Shown here one piece after another: positions 17,298-27,437 of a stretch of DNA of 58,044 nt. Position numbers and translations under genes: made by a program. The DNA comes from Clostridia bacterium (GTDB lineage Bacteria; Bacillota; Clostridia; UMGS1810): contig JAFVUE010000001.1 in assembly GCA_017502845.1 (NCBI GenBank), positions 1-58,044 of the forward strand. The letters are read 5' to 3'. The notes beneath the pieces are model-generated. The model did no database searches, had not been told where the DNA came from, and worked only from the letters and a program-made list of their open reading frames with translations. The first letter of the stretch is position 1; each line of letters opens with the position of its first letter.

Positions 17298-19232
17298 ATG
17301 ATAAAGTTTGAATATTATGAAATGCCGGCGGCAGATCTCGGTCCCGAGAGTCCTCTGCCAAATCTCAAATCCGAGGAAGGCGTTGTGGACAATCCCGACC
17401 TTGGAGAAGATATATCTGCAGAAGACAGAAAATATTTCGGTGTTGGCTTTGCCAAAACCTTTTTGCCGTATAAGAGGCAGGACGGCTATAACAGAGACCG
17501 TAAAATCCGTAAATTCAAGGCGGCGGTTCTGGAGAACGATTACATAAAGGCAATATTCCTCCCCGAACTCGGAGGTCGTCTGTGGTCGCTTTTTGATAAG
17601 ACGGCACAGAAAGAGCTGCTCTACGTTAATTCCGTGTTTCAGCCCTGTAACCTGGCTGTTAGAAATGCCTGGTTTTCAGGTGGCGTTGAATTCAATGTGG
17701 GTGTCCGTGGTCATAATCCCCTCACTTGCTCCCCAATGTATTGCGAAATCGGAAGAACTTCCGAGGGCGAGGAAATTCTCACTCTCTATGAATTTGAACG
17801 TATTCGCGGCGTGTCATATTCTATCAGTGCATATCTTCCCGAAAATTCACGTACACTCTATCTTAATATGAAGATTGAGAATCGAAATGACGAAGAGAAA
17901 TATATGTACTGGTGGTCAAATATCGCTTACCCCGAGAAGAAAGATACGAGAGTTATAGTTCCTGCCAACGAGATGTTCCGTTTCTATTATGAGAATGGCG
18001 GTTACAGAGTCCGTAATTTCGGTTTTCCCGTGGCAGACGGTGTGGACTTTTCGTTCCCGCAGAATATTTACAGATCACAGGATTTCTTCTACCGAATCCC
18101 TGAGAATGAACAGAAATGGATCGCCGCAACTGACAGTACAGGCACGGGATTGCTTCAGTATTCTACAGATTTTCTTAAAGGCAGAAAGCTTTTCCTCTGG
18201 GGTATGGGACAGGGCGGAAGACACTGGAACGAATTTCTTTCCAACGAGGGCGAAGCATATATCGAGATTCAGGCAGGAATCTTGAGAACTCAACTTGAGC
18301 ATATCCCTATGCCTGCAAATACAGAGTGGACATGGACAGAAGCATACACAATGCTCGAAACCGATCCCGATGTTATAATGGGAGACGACTATAACAGTAT
18401 GGTCAAGGAAGTAGAGAAATGTATCGTTAAGAAGATTGACGATGTTATCGACAGTTTCCCTACGGATATAGTTTATCGTGAAGTTGTATTTCAGGGTAGC
18501 GGCTGGGGCGTTCTGGAGAATGCTATCCGTGATAAAGAAATAAGTAAATATTATAATTACACAAATACAAAAGACGCTGAAACACAACAGTGGTTCTACC
18601 TTCTTGAAAACGGACGGCTCCCCGTTCATAATGTTTCCGATGAACCCGAAAGTTATGTTATTGGCAAGTTCTGGCAAGAAAAACTTGAGGCAATCGCCGA
18701 TAAAACCTGGTACGAGCATTATCAGCTTGGCGTTATCTATTACGAAGCAGAGAGATATGACGATGCTCTCAGTCAGTGGAAACAGTCGGTTGCCAAGGAA
18801 GAAAACTGCTGGGCATACAGATGTATCGCAGTTATGGCAAGTGACCTTAATAATGACGGTGCAACCGCCTGTGAGAATATCAAGAAAGCGTATGCACTCA
18901 AACCTGATTGCCTGACACTTTGCCGAGAATATGCCCGAATACTCGTTGCATACGGATGCGGAAAGGACCTTATCAGCGACTTTGATAATATCCCCGAATC
19001 AATCCAGAGGGATCCCCGTGTGCTCCTTAATAAGGCAAAGGCGCTTCTTGACGAAAAACGCTATGAAGATGCCGCCGCAATTATAAATGAAGATTTCGAT
19101 CTTCCCGATAACCGTGAGTGTGAGATAGCCGTTTCCGATATATGGAGCGATATCTATAAGGGCATCTACGGAGATGATGCAGAGAAGATTGCACCTCTCC
19201 CGAAACATCTTGATTTCAGGATGGATGGTTGA
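17298..19232 (+). CDS. DUF5107 protein with C-terminal TPR-like helices
   Basis: A 644-aa protein whose first ~350 residues match the DUF5107 type, a beta-sandwich related to aldose epimerases (LPELGGRLWSLFDK, GGVEFNVGVRGHNPLT, YMYWWSNIAYPE). The C-terminal ~200 residues contain helix pairs like tetratricopeptide repeats (YQLGVIYYEAERYDDALSQW and similar). DUF5107 proteins often sit with glycosidases, and a carbohydrate mutarotase or binding role is plausible but unproven. There is no signal peptide, so it is probably cytoplasmic. A TATACT -10 element lies about 35 bases upstream of the ATG, and the ribosome site is TAGGGGG. Confidence 0.75.
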   Translation: MIKFEYYEMPAADLGPESPLPNLKSEEGVVDNPDLGEDISAEDRKYFGVGFAKTFLPYKRQDGYNRDRKIRKFKAAVLENDYIKAIFLPELGGRLWSLFDKTAQKELLYVNSVFQPCNLAVRNAWFSGGVEFNVGVRGHNPLTCSPMYCEIGRTSEGEEILTLYEFERIRGVSYSISAYLPENSRTLYLNMKIENRNDEEKYMYWWSNIAYPEKKDTRVIVPANEMFRFYYENGGYRVRNFGFPVADGVDFSFPQNIYRSQDFFYRIPENEQKWIAATDSTGTGLLQYSTDFLKGRKLFLWGMGQGGRHWNEFLSNEGEAYIEIQAGILRTQLEHIPMPANTEWTWTEAYTMLETDPDVIMGDDYNSMVKEVEKCIVKKIDDVIDSFPTDIVYREVVFQGSGWGVLENAIRDKEISKYYNYTNTKDAETQQWFYLLENGRLPVHNVSDEPESYVIGKFWQEKLEAIADKTWYEHYQLGVIYYEAERYDDALSQWKQSVAKEENCWAYRCIAVMASDLNNDGATACENIKKAYALKPDCLTLCREYARILVAYGCGKDLISDFDNIPESIQRDPRVLLNKAKALLDEKRYEDAAAIINEDFDLPDNRECEIAVSDIWSDIYKGIYGDDAEKIAPLPKHLDFRMDG

Positions 19233-19321
19233 TTTTCTGTGTATTATAGTACAAACTATGATACTAAACAGGTATAAATAGTGGGAATTTTAGAAAAAAA
19301 TAATAAAATTTCAAATTTGTA

Positions 19322-19350
19322 TTGATTTTTTGGAAAAACTGTGTTAGAAT
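19322..19350 (+). promoter_or_regulatory. Promoter of rpsT
   Basis: TTGATT (19322-19327) and TAGAAT (19345-19350) are separated by 17 bases, about 40 bases before the S20 start codon. Confidence 0.65.
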
Positions 19351-19391
19351 AATTTGCAGTGATTATTTGAAGGAATATGGAGGTGGAAACT

Positions 19392-19655
19392 GTGCCGAAT
19401 ATTAAATCCGCAAAGAAAAGAGTAAAGGTTATCGAAACCAAAACACTGAGAAATCAGATGATTAAGAGCAACTTAAAAACTTGCATTAAGAAATTTGAAG
19501 AATATATTGCAAACGGCGATAAAGATAACGCTGTTGCACTTTGCAGCGAAGTTTATAAGAAGATTGATAAAGCTGTTGCTAAGGGTATTTTCCACAAGAA
19601 TACAGCTGCAAGAAAGAAATCTCTTATCGCTACACGTCTTAACAAAATGGCGTAA
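19392..19655 (+). CDS. rpsT: 30S ribosomal protein S20
   Basis: An 87-aa basic helical protein of the small subunit that binds 16S rRNA. The start is GTG 19392, eight bases after GGAGG, giving the canonical N-terminus MPNIKSAKKR; an in-frame ATG at 19377 overlaps the ribosome site and is not used. The family segment KGIFHKNTAARKKSLIA is near the C-terminus. It is monocistronic, with its own promoter and terminator. Confidence 0.95.
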   Translation: MPNIKSAKKRVKVIETKTLRNQMIKSNLKTCIKKFEEYIANGDKDNAVALCSEVYKKIDKAVAKGIFHKNTAARKKSLIATRLNKMA

Positions 19656-19674
19656 GTATTTTTTAAGTTATTGA

Positions 19675-19704
19675 ACGACAACGTAAATACGTTGTCGTTT
19701 TTTC
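19675..19704 (+). terminator. Rho-independent terminator after rpsT
   Basis: ACGACAACGTA pairs perfectly with TACGTTGTCGT around a 2-base loop and is followed by a T-rich run. Confidence 0.85.
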
Positions 19705-19736
19705 TTTTTAGTGGACTTTTTATGGGACATATGTTA

Positions 19737-19745
19737 TGATATAAT
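19737..19745 (+). promoter_or_regulatory. Extended -10 promoter of addBA
   Basis: TGATATAAT, an extended -10 element, lies 31 bases before the addB start. No good -35 element is visible at the normal distance, which fits an extended -10 promoter. Confidence 0.5.
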
Positions 19746-19775
19746 GGTAGAAGAAACGGGAGGAGGTAACCCATC

Positions 19776-22700
19776 ATGGCAATAAAACTTATATACGGCA
19801 GAGCAGGATGCGGTAAGACACACTATATCACAGATAAGATCCGCAAACGCCTTGCATCGGGGCAGAAGTCTGTCCTCGTTGTGCCAGAACAGTATACTCA
19901 TATTGCAGAGCATAAACTTCTTTCTGCAATCGGCAGTATAAGTGCAGATACAGCCGAGGTTACCTCTTTTAATAAGATGATAAAAAGGGTAGAACGGGAG
20001 CAGGGGATAACAGGTATCCTTTCCCCTATGGCAAAGAGTATTATTATGGCAGACGTTGTGTCATATACAAAACTCGACTATTTCTCTGACTCTGCGCAAT
20101 CTTCCGGTTTTTCCGATGTTTGCCTGAAACTTGTCAGCGAGTTTAAGAAATACTGCATCACTCCCGAACAACTTGCCGAATCCAATAATACCAACAGTAA
20201 CGAACGTCTTAAACTGAAGATTAACGATATTGCCCGTATCTATTCGGAATATATCCGCCGTATCGCAGAGAAGGGCTTTGATGCAGATGACGGTGCATCA
20301 ATCCTTGCAGAGCGTATTGCCGATAACTGGGATATCAGCGAGACAACATTCTTCTTTGACGAATTTACAAGTTTCATCCCCCAGGAGATGCAGATTATAA
20401 AGGAACTGGCACTTAAATGTCAGGATATATATATAACTCTCTGCACAGACGGCAGAGACGATGTTCTCTTTGCACCTATCACAGATACAGTTAATAAGAT
20501 TAACCGTATGTGCAACGAGTCGGGAATAGAATTTTCTCAGCCCCATATCCTTAACGAAAATTATAAACACGGCAGAGAGATTGCCTTTTTAGAGAAAAAT
20601 CTTTTCCCGTACCCTAAAGGCAAATATGATGATGACTGTGTGGATATCAATATTTTCTCTGCATCAGGTCCCTACGCCGAGGTTGAGGATACTGCAAGGA
20701 AGATTGTACACCTTTGCCGTGATAACGGTTTCCGATACCGGGATATCGGTGTTATCTGCAGTGATATGAGCACTTATGCCCCTTATATAAAGAGCGTTTT
20801 TTCAAAACACGGTATATCATATTTTATCGACGATAAAACTCCTGCAATCAACCATCGCATTATCGTATTCGTGCTGAATGTTCTTGATATATATCTTAAT
20901 GATTATAATAATACTTCTGTGTTTGCATTCTTAAAATCCGGTTTCTGTGATGTGGATGCAGACAGCGTATATCTCCTTGAGAATTACTGCCGTAGCACCA
21001 ATATGCATAAAAACACATGGCTCAATGATTCCAAATGGATAGCCCTTATGGACAGATTTGAGTTAAGCGATTACGATAAGAAACGTATCAGCGATGTCCG
21101 TGATAATGTAGTAAAGCCACTTGCACTTTTTCATGAATCAATCAAAGGCAGACACAGCGCAGAACATATGTGCAAGGCACTTTATGAATATCTTGTGGAG
21201 ATTGGACTTATCCGCCATATTGAGAAATGTCTTAAGCGCTTTGAAAAGGAGCAGGATGTTCAGCATGGGGAAGAATATGAGAAGATATGGAATATTATAG
21301 TGGATGCCCTTGACTCCATTGCTGAGGTTGTGGGAGATAAGACGGTTAATGTCCGTAATTTCCGTGAATTACTCCGTACTGCATTTTCAGGTCATTCCAT
21401 CGGCTTTATCCCAAAATCTTTAGACGACGTTTTTGTAGGCGATGTTACCCGCAGTAAGGCGGATAATATCAGGGCACTTTTTGTCCTTGGTGTGAATGAC
21501 GGTGTGTTCCCGGCACCTGCCCCCAAAGGCGAACTTATAAACGATAAGGACAAGCTTATCCTTGCAGAAAGCGGTATAGAACTCTCTACCGACAGTAAAA
21601 CAAAGGCGTTCTTTGAGCGGTTCTTTATGTATAGCGCATTTACCGTTCCAAAGGAAATGCTTTTTGTATCATTTTCCAGAGCAGACAACTCTTCGGGTGC
21701 ACTGCGCCCCTCTTTTGTGCTGTCTGATTTTAAGCGTATCTTCCCGGACCTTGTAACCGAAAGTGATATACTTGAGGATACATCCGACTTCGGGCAGATG
21801 GATTATATTACTGCACAGACACCTACTCTTGAGAAAATGATAGAGAAGATGACAGAATATAAAAACGGCGCAGAAATCAGCCCTGTGTGGTTTGATGTGT
21901 ACGATTATTTCTGCCGTAATTTCGACTTTGGCACAAAACTCAAAAAATACTACGCTCATACTAATACTGCATTTCCAATTGACAGAGAACTTATGAGCAA
22001 ATTCATCCCCGACGAATTTTATACTACTGTGTCCCGACTCCAGAGATACCGCAGTTGCAGATTCTCGTATTTCCTTGAATTTGTTCTCAAACTCAAAGAA
22101 AACTCTCCCTTTGATATTACTGCAATTGATACGGGTTCTTTCGTTCACGGAGTGATAGAGCACCTCTGCGGCGATATGGCAAAGGACGGATATGATTACT
22201 CCACCGTAACCGATGAATATATATATGGCAGAATAGACTGGTTCATAGATGATTTTATAAAGAAACTCACTGATAACAGTGCCTATATATCAAAACGTAA
22301 ACTGTATCTTATCAAACGCCTCAGAAATACTATCTTCAGGTGTTTCTCCCTTTTGAAGAGCCATATAAATGATTCTAAATTTGAACCCCTCGGCTATGAG
22401 ATGCGCTTCGACGATGAGAATATCGGATGTATCGAGTTCGACCTTGGCGATGGTAAGAAAGCCAAGATAACAGGCGTTATTGACAGAAGCGATATATACC
22501 ACGGGCAAGACGGAGATTATATCCGTGTAGTAGACTATAAAACAGGCAATAAGGTATTCAATCTTACAGATGTGTTCTACGGATTGGATATCCAGCTTTT
22601 CGTGTACCTGAATGCACTTGTTGCAAGTAAAGATAATTATAAATACGGCGGTGCTCTGTATTTCCGTATAGACGATCCGATGTTCAAGGCGGATAACCGC

Positions 22701-23075
22701 TATGATGAGAGCAAGACGGAAAGCAAAATTTTGAGCGAACTTAAGATGAAAGGTCTGCTTCTTGATGAGGATCATTTCCTTGATGCTAACGATTCCGCCA
22801 CATCATCTGCAGCGAAGAAAGCCACCTACGATAATTTCGTGGATCTTGATAAGCATCTGCGCCGTATAGTTTCTGATTTGTGTAAGGAAATGGCAGAGGG
22901 CAGGATAGATATCCGCCCCTATAATAAACAGGATTTCTCTCCATGTCAGTATTGTGGTTATAAATCTGTTTGCCGATTTGATCCGCAAAAGAGGGGAAAC
23001 AGTTACGATAACCTTTCAAAGATGAAAGACGATGAAATCTGGGAAGCAATAGGAGGTAAGCAGAATGTGGACTAA
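19776..23075 (+). CDS. addB: ATP-dependent helicase/nuclease subunit AddB
   Basis: A 1099-aa subunit of the AddAB helicase-nuclease, which processes DNA double-strand ends for recombination. Walker A is GRAGCGKT (8-15). The C-terminal RecB-type nuclease has VVDYKTG near 920. Four cysteines form the iron-sulphur staple that closes the nuclease: one in YRSCRFSYFL near 760, and the C-x2-C-x5-C group in CQYCGYKSVC near 1056-1065. It overlaps addA by 11 bases. Confidence 0.93.
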   Translation: MAIKLIYGRAGCGKTHYITDKIRKRLASGQKSVLVVPEQYTHIAEHKLLSAIGSISADTAEVTSFNKMIKRVEREQGITGILSPMAKSIIMADVVSYTKLDYFSDSAQSSGFSDVCLKLVSEFKKYCITPEQLAESNNTNSNERLKLKINDIARIYSEYIRRIAEKGFDADDGASILAERIADNWDISETTFFFDEFTSFIPQEMQIIKELALKCQDIYITLCTDGRDDVLFAPITDTVNKINRMCNESGIEFSQPHILNENYKHGREIAFLEKNLFPYPKGKYDDDCVDINIFSASGPYAEVEDTARKIVHLCRDNGFRYRDIGVICSDMSTYAPYIKSVFSKHGISYFIDDKTPAINHRIIVFVLNVLDIYLNDYNNTSVFAFLKSGFCDVDADSVYLLENYCRSTNMHKNTWLNDSKWIALMDRFELSDYDKKRISDVRDNVVKPLALFHESIKGRHSAEHMCKALYEYLVEIGLIRHIEKCLKRFEKEQDVQHGEEYEKIWNIIVDALDSIAEVVGDKTVNVRNFRELLRTAFSGHSIGFIPKSLDDVFVGDVTRSKADNIRALFVLGVNDGVFPAPAPKGELINDKDKLILAESGIELSTDSKTKAFFERFFMYSAFTVPKEMLFVSFSRADNSSGALRPSFVLSDFKRIFPDLVTESDILEDTSDFGQMDYITAQTPTLEKMIEKMTEYKNGAEISPVWFDVYDYFCRNFDFGTKLKKYYAHTNTAFPIDRELMSKFIPDEFYTTVSRLQRYRSCRFSYFLEFVLKLKENSPFDITAIDTGSFVHGVIEHLCGDMAKDGYDYSTVTDEYIYGRIDWFIDDFIKKLTDNSAYISKRKLYLIKRLRNTIFRCFSLLKSHINDSKFEPLGYEMRFDDENIGCIEFDLGDGKKAKITGVIDRSDIYHGQDGDYIRVVDYKTGNKVFNLTDVFYGLDIQLFVYLNALVASKDNYKYGGALYFRIDDPMFKADNRYDESKTESKILSELKMKGLLLDEDHFLDANDSATSSAAKKATYDNFVDLDKHLRRIVSDLCKEMAEGRIDIRPYNKQDFSPCQYCGYKSVCRFDPQKRGNSYDNLSKMKDDEIWEAIGGKQNVD

Positions 23076-26000
23076 AGAACAGCAGATGTCAATAGATGCA
23101 CCTGTTTCTGATGTGCTTGTTACTGCTGCCGCCGGTTCGGGTAAGACAGCCGTTATGGTTGAACGCCTTATTCAGCGTGTTATCGCACCGGAGGGAACTG
23201 ATATTGACAGGATGCTTGTGGTTACGTTTACCAAAGCCGCCGCTTCGGAGATAAAGGAGCGTATTGCTTCAAAAATCTCGGAGAAACTTGCCGAGGGCGA
23301 TAACCCTCGCCTTAAAAATCAACTTGTTCTTGTAAACAGGGCATCAATCTGTACAATACACAGTTTCTGTCTTGATATATTAAAGGAAAATTTCCATCTT
23401 CTCGGTCTTGATCCAAACTTCAAAGTTGGCGATACCACCGAACTTGCCATATTAAAATCAAAGGCAATGGGCGATGTGCTTGACCGCTATTATGATGCAG
23501 AAGACGAAACTTTTTTGCGTGTCATAAATTCTTTTACCAAGAAACGCGACGACGCTATTGAAAATATAATAGGAAGCATTTATGATTTCGCGCAGAGTGC
23601 ACCCGATCCCGAAGCATACCTTGACGATTGTTGCAAAGTGTATTCGGGGGATTGTGATGCACAACTTTCCTATATCCTTGGCAATGCGGCAGATACCGCA
23701 GATTATGCCGCAGAATGTTACAGAAAAGCACAGAGATTGTGCCTTACGGATAAATCTTTTGAAAAAGCCCTTGGCGTTATAAGTGAAGAACTTGACTTCG
23801 CCGAGAATATTTCCAACCTGTGCAATAAAGGTTGGGATGATGTTTATGTCTTTGTAAACGGGCATAAATTCTCTTCATTGCGTTCTAATAAGGATATGGA
23901 TATGTCCGTTTTCGATGAGATAAAATCTCTTCGCGACAAAGGGAAAGAATGTCTTAAATCTATTATTGCGGATAAGGTTAATCTTCCGATAGATACCATT
24001 AAGGAAGACCTTTTGTATATGCAGCCATGTGTAGAGATGCTTTGTCAGCTTGTAAAGGAATTTTCCGAAACATATCGCATATATAAAAGAGATAAAAATA
24101 TCGTAGACTTCAATGATATTGAGCACCTTGCATTAAAACTGCTCACTTCCGAAGAAAACAGGGAAGTTGCAGAATCTTGCCGTGAACGTTTCGATGAAAT
24201 CTATATCGACGAATATCAGGACTGTAACGGTGTTCAGGAAGCACTTTTCAAAGCCATTTCCCAAGAGAAGAGCGGCAGAACAAATATGTTTATGGTTGGA
24301 GATATGAAACAGTGTATCTATCGTTTCCGTAATGCCAATCCGATGCTTTTCAAACATAAGAGTGATACGTATACTTTAGGAACAAACGGCGATTATAATA
24401 AGATAATATTAAGTAAGAATTTCCGCAGCCGTGATTATGTGATTAACTGTGTGAATCTGATATTTTCACGTATTATGAGCGAGAATGTGGGCGGGATAGA
24501 ATACAGTGCGGAAGAATATCTCTATAAAGGTGCCGACTATGACGATACCAATGATGATATGCAGTATATCGACCTGTGTATTATAGACAGTTCCGCCACC
24601 GATGACGAAGAAGAGGAAAAGCCCATAGCAGTTATGGCAGAGGCGGAACTTGTTGCAAGAAAGATTCGTGCACTTAAAGAAAGTAATTACACAGTATACG
24701 ATAAATCTGCGGATATGTACCGTCCCATCAAATACAGGGATATTGCTATTCTTCTCCGCGGTGTCAGCGGAAACGGCGAATACTTTGCCGATGCCCTTGC
24801 AAATAGCGGTATACCTGCTTATTGCGATTCAGGTGTTGGATATTTTGAATGCGAAGAGGTTAATATGCTTATAAGTTTCATTAAGGTTATAAGCAACCCT
24901 CTTGACGATATCAATCTTGTTTCCGTTATGAGAGGTCCTGTTTACGGATTTAACGATAATGATCTTCTTTCAATCCGTACTGCAGACAGAAAAGGTTATT
25001 TCTATGATGCGGTTGTAAAGTACAGCAGGGGAGAAGAACCACTTTCCTTTAAGATTCGCAAATTCCTTAAGGACCTTGATGAATACCGCCTCAAGGCATC
25101 TATTCTTTCGGTAGACGAATTTCTATGGTATCTTATGGAAAAGACGGGGTATATGGAGTATATTAGCGCACTTTCCGGTGCTGCCACAAGGAAGGCGAAT
25201 GTCCGCACATTTATAAACAGAGCCCATATATATGTGTCTAACACAGGCGGAGATATAAGCGGCTTTGCGGAATATGTTGACGATATCACAATGTCCGGCG
25301 GAGACGGTCAGGGGGCAAAACTTATTGGCGAGAATGACGACGTTGTCCGCATTATGACCATCCATAAGAGTAAGGGTCTTGAATTCCCCGTTGTTTTCTT
25401 AAGCCAATGTGGCAAACGATTTAATATGCGTGATACTGCAGAGAGTGTTCTTATGCACCATGACTTGGGTCTTGGCATAGACTATGTTGATGAGAAAAAA
25501 CGTTTTGCATATTCTATGGCGGTCAAGAATGCTATTAAAGATAAGATAATGGAAGAAAACCTTTCCGAGGAGATGCGACTGCTCTATGTTGCACTCACAC
25601 GCGCGAGGGAGAAGCTTTTCATAACAGGCGTAGTCAATGATTATGTGAAATTCATGGAGGGTGTCCGTGAAGAGTGCAGCGGTGTGGATGGTAAGCTTCA
25701 TTCACGTATTATTTCTTCGGGCAGAACTTACCTTTCGTGGGTTGTTCGTGCCCTTTATGAAGATGATAATAATCCCTGCCGTTCAATATCCGGCGGTGGC
25801 TTTGTAAGACGGGAGATTACTTCTATATATTCTCTTGTCCCTGAACTTTGTGAAGGAAAGAATGACGCGGAAATCCCCTCGTTCGATGAAACATCCGAGT
25901 ATAAAGGAGAAATCCTTCGCCGACTTGATTACGAATATCCCCATGCAGCTCTTTCAAGACTGCCGAGGAATGTTACCGTTACTGAGATTAAACGTATATT

Positions 26001-26613
26001 TGACAATACCGATGAATACACATTCCGTCTTTACCGTATGCCCGACCTTAAGAAACCGTCGTTCCTCGGTACTGATGCCAAACCCGATGCGGCACATCGC
26101 GGTACACTTATGCACCTTTGTATGGAAAAAATTAAATTGACAGACGGTGTAAATCACGATACAATAAAAGAAACAATTGTATCTATGGTATCGGAAGGTA
26201 TTATTACTTCTGCAGAATCAGAAAGTATTGATTCAGATGCCATCAGCGGTTTCTTTGAATCATCTGTAGGTAAGGCGATGCTTGATGCCCGTGAAGTTTA
26301 CAGGGAAGTTCCATTTGAAATTCTTGTAGATGCGGATGATATATTCCGCGGCGTGGGAACAGCTGAAAAGATTGTGGTTCAGGGAATGATAGATGCTTAT
26401 TTCATAGATAATGACGACAATGTTGTCCTTGTGGATTATAAGACGGATAAGAACAGGTGTGATTCCGTAGAAGAATTCAAGGAATTGATCATCAGAAGAT
26501 ATCAATCACAGTTGCATTATTATGAGAGAGCGCTTGAACTTCTTACAGGCAGAGCCGTTCATGGGAAATATGTATACCTGTTTGATATAGGCGAAGCGGT
26601 GGAAATACATTGA
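23065..26613 (+). CDS. addA: ATP-dependent helicase/nuclease subunit AddA
   Basis: An 1182-aa UvrD-type helicase and nuclease, the partner of AddB. Walker A AAAGSGKT is at about 21-28, motif II is IYIDEYQD near 380, and motif VI is LLYVALTRAREKLF near 840. The C-terminal nuclease motif VLVDYKTDKN lies near 1130. Length is typical. GGAGG precedes the ATG inside the end of addB, so the subunits are translationally coupled. Confidence 0.95.
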   Translation: MWTKEQQMSIDAPVSDVLVTAAAGSGKTAVMVERLIQRVIAPEGTDIDRMLVVTFTKAAASEIKERIASKISEKLAEGDNPRLKNQLVLVNRASICTIHSFCLDILKENFHLLGLDPNFKVGDTTELAILKSKAMGDVLDRYYDAEDETFLRVINSFTKKRDDAIENIIGSIYDFAQSAPDPEAYLDDCCKVYSGDCDAQLSYILGNAADTADYAAECYRKAQRLCLTDKSFEKALGVISEELDFAENISNLCNKGWDDVYVFVNGHKFSSLRSNKDMDMSVFDEIKSLRDKGKECLKSIIADKVNLPIDTIKEDLLYMQPCVEMLCQLVKEFSETYRIYKRDKNIVDFNDIEHLALKLLTSEENREVAESCRERFDEIYIDEYQDCNGVQEALFKAISQEKSGRTNMFMVGDMKQCIYRFRNANPMLFKHKSDTYTLGTNGDYNKIILSKNFRSRDYVINCVNLIFSRIMSENVGGIEYSAEEYLYKGADYDDTNDDMQYIDLCIIDSSATDDEEEEKPIAVMAEAELVARKIRALKESNYTVYDKSADMYRPIKYRDIAILLRGVSGNGEYFADALANSGIPAYCDSGVGYFECEEVNMLISFIKVISNPLDDINLVSVMRGPVYGFNDNDLLSIRTADRKGYFYDAVVKYSRGEEPLSFKIRKFLKDLDEYRLKASILSVDEFLWYLMEKTGYMEYISALSGAATRKANVRTFINRAHIYVSNTGGDISGFAEYVDDITMSGGDGQGAKLIGENDDVVRIMTIHKSKGLEFPVVFLSQCGKRFNMRDTAESVLMHHDLGLGIDYVDEKKRFAYSMAVKNAIKDKIMEENLSEEMRLLYVALTRAREKLFITGVVNDYVKFMEGVREECSGVDGKLHSRIISSGRTYLSWVVRALYEDDNNPCRSISGGGFVRREITSIYSLVPELCEGKNDAEIPSFDETSEYKGEILRRLDYEYPHAALSRLPRNVTVTEIKRIFDNTDEYTFRLYRMPDLKKPSFLGTDAKPDAAHRGTLMHLCMEKIKLTDGVNHDTIKETIVSMVSEGIITSAESESIDSDAISGFFESSVGKAMLDAREVYREVPFEILVDADDIFRGVGTAEKIVVQGMIDAYFIDNDDNVVLVDYKTDKNRCDSVEEFKELIIRRYQSQLHYYERALELLTGRAVHGKYVYLFDIGEAVEIH

Positions 26614-26626
26614 ATGAGGTGATACT

Positions 26627-26986
26627 GTGAAATATTATATCGGTAGCAGTAACAGAGTCGGCAAAAAGAAAAAGATAGGCAAAGCCCTTCTGTATATACT
26701 TGCGTATACTGCAGCGTTTGCCCTTGCGTTTTTCATAAGTTATAAGCTTGTGTCAGCAACCCAGTCGGGTTATCAGCAAGAAGCGATTGCTCTTCGTGCA
26801 GAGGTATCCGAACTCAACTCCCAACTTGCGGAGAAAGAAGAAATCATCGGCACTATGCAGATGCAGATGACAGCCCTCGAAGGAGAACTTGCCGAATCAC
26901 AGCGTAAATACGAGGAACTTGCAAATGCCACAACTGAAGAGCAGATGAATCCGGACGCTCTGCAGACAGGTGTTCCCGTTCAGTAA
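26627..26986 (+). CDS. Small membrane-anchored coiled-coil protein
   Basis: A 119-aa protein starting at GTG with GAGGTG just upstream. It has a basic N-terminus (KKKKIGK), one membrane helix at about 22-42 and a coiled coil at about 53-100 (LRAEVSELNSQLAEKEEII). I do not recognise a family. The layout resembles FtsL/DivIC-like or septum-associated proteins, but nothing specific supports that. It is 13 bases behind addA and probably shares its transcript. Confidence 0.6.
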   Translation: MKYYIGSSNRVGKKKKIGKALLYILAYTAAFALAFFISYKLVSATQSGYQQEAIALRAEVSELNSQLAEKEEIIGTMQMQMTALEGELAESQRKYEELANATTEEQMNPDALQTGVPVQ

Positions 26987-27011
26987 TTATATAATATAAG
27001 GAGGAATTTTT

Positions 27012-27293
27012 ATGAGTTTATTGGAATCTGTAAAGAAAACATTGTTTAGAACCACAAAGAAAGTGGCGAAGACATCTGGTGAAATTGTAGAGCATACAAA
27101 GCTTAAAATCAAAGAAATTGATATAAAAGATGAGATAAACACAAGATATGCCAGAATCGGCGAACTTTATTTCGGCGTTGCCGAGTATGATCAGGATAAT
27201 GCTGAAGAGATCAATGCCGTTATGGAAGAAATCAAGGCATATAAGGAAAAACTTGATGAGATTGAATCAGAAAGATCAATGATGAAAAAGTAA
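27012..27293 (+). CDS. Small helical protein of unknown function
   Basis: A 93-aa, strongly charged, helical protein with AGGAGG upstream. The pattern VAKTSGEIVEHTKLKIKE...INTRYARIGELYF resembles the N-terminal half of small Clostridial zinc-ribbon proteins, but here no cysteines follow. It is co-directional with the coiled-coil protein upstream. The function is unknown. Confidence 0.6.
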   Translation: MSLLESVKKTLFRTTKKVAKTSGEIVEHTKLKIKEIDIKDEINTRYARIGELYFGVAEYDQDNAEEINAVMEEIKAYKEKLDEIESERSMMKK

Positions 27294-27358
27294 TCTCTTT
27301 TTTGCTTGGAAAATCACCGTAATTTTTGCTTAATAAAGTATATAATTTCAGACGAAAA

Positions 27359-27410
27359 TACCTTTTTTGAAAATTGTAAAATTTTTTTCAAAAAAGGTAT
27401 TGCTTTTTTT
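27359..27410. terminator. Long A/T-rich perfect hairpin, likely terminator
   Basis: TACCTTTTTTGAAAA (27359-27373) pairs perfectly with TTTTCAAAAAAGGTA (27385-27399), and TTGCTTTTTTT follows. It would end the transcript of the addBA group. It directly abuts the -35 element of the nrdDG promoter. Confidence 0.65.
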
Positions 27411-27428
27411 GAAAAATTATTCTATAAT
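27400..27428 (+). promoter_or_regulatory. Promoter of nrdDG
   Basis: TTGCTT (27400-27405) and a consensus TATAAT (27423-27428) are 17 bases apart. Transcription should begin near 27435, just ahead of the first NrdR box. Confidence 0.8.
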
Positions 27429-27437
27429 AGGTCTTGG

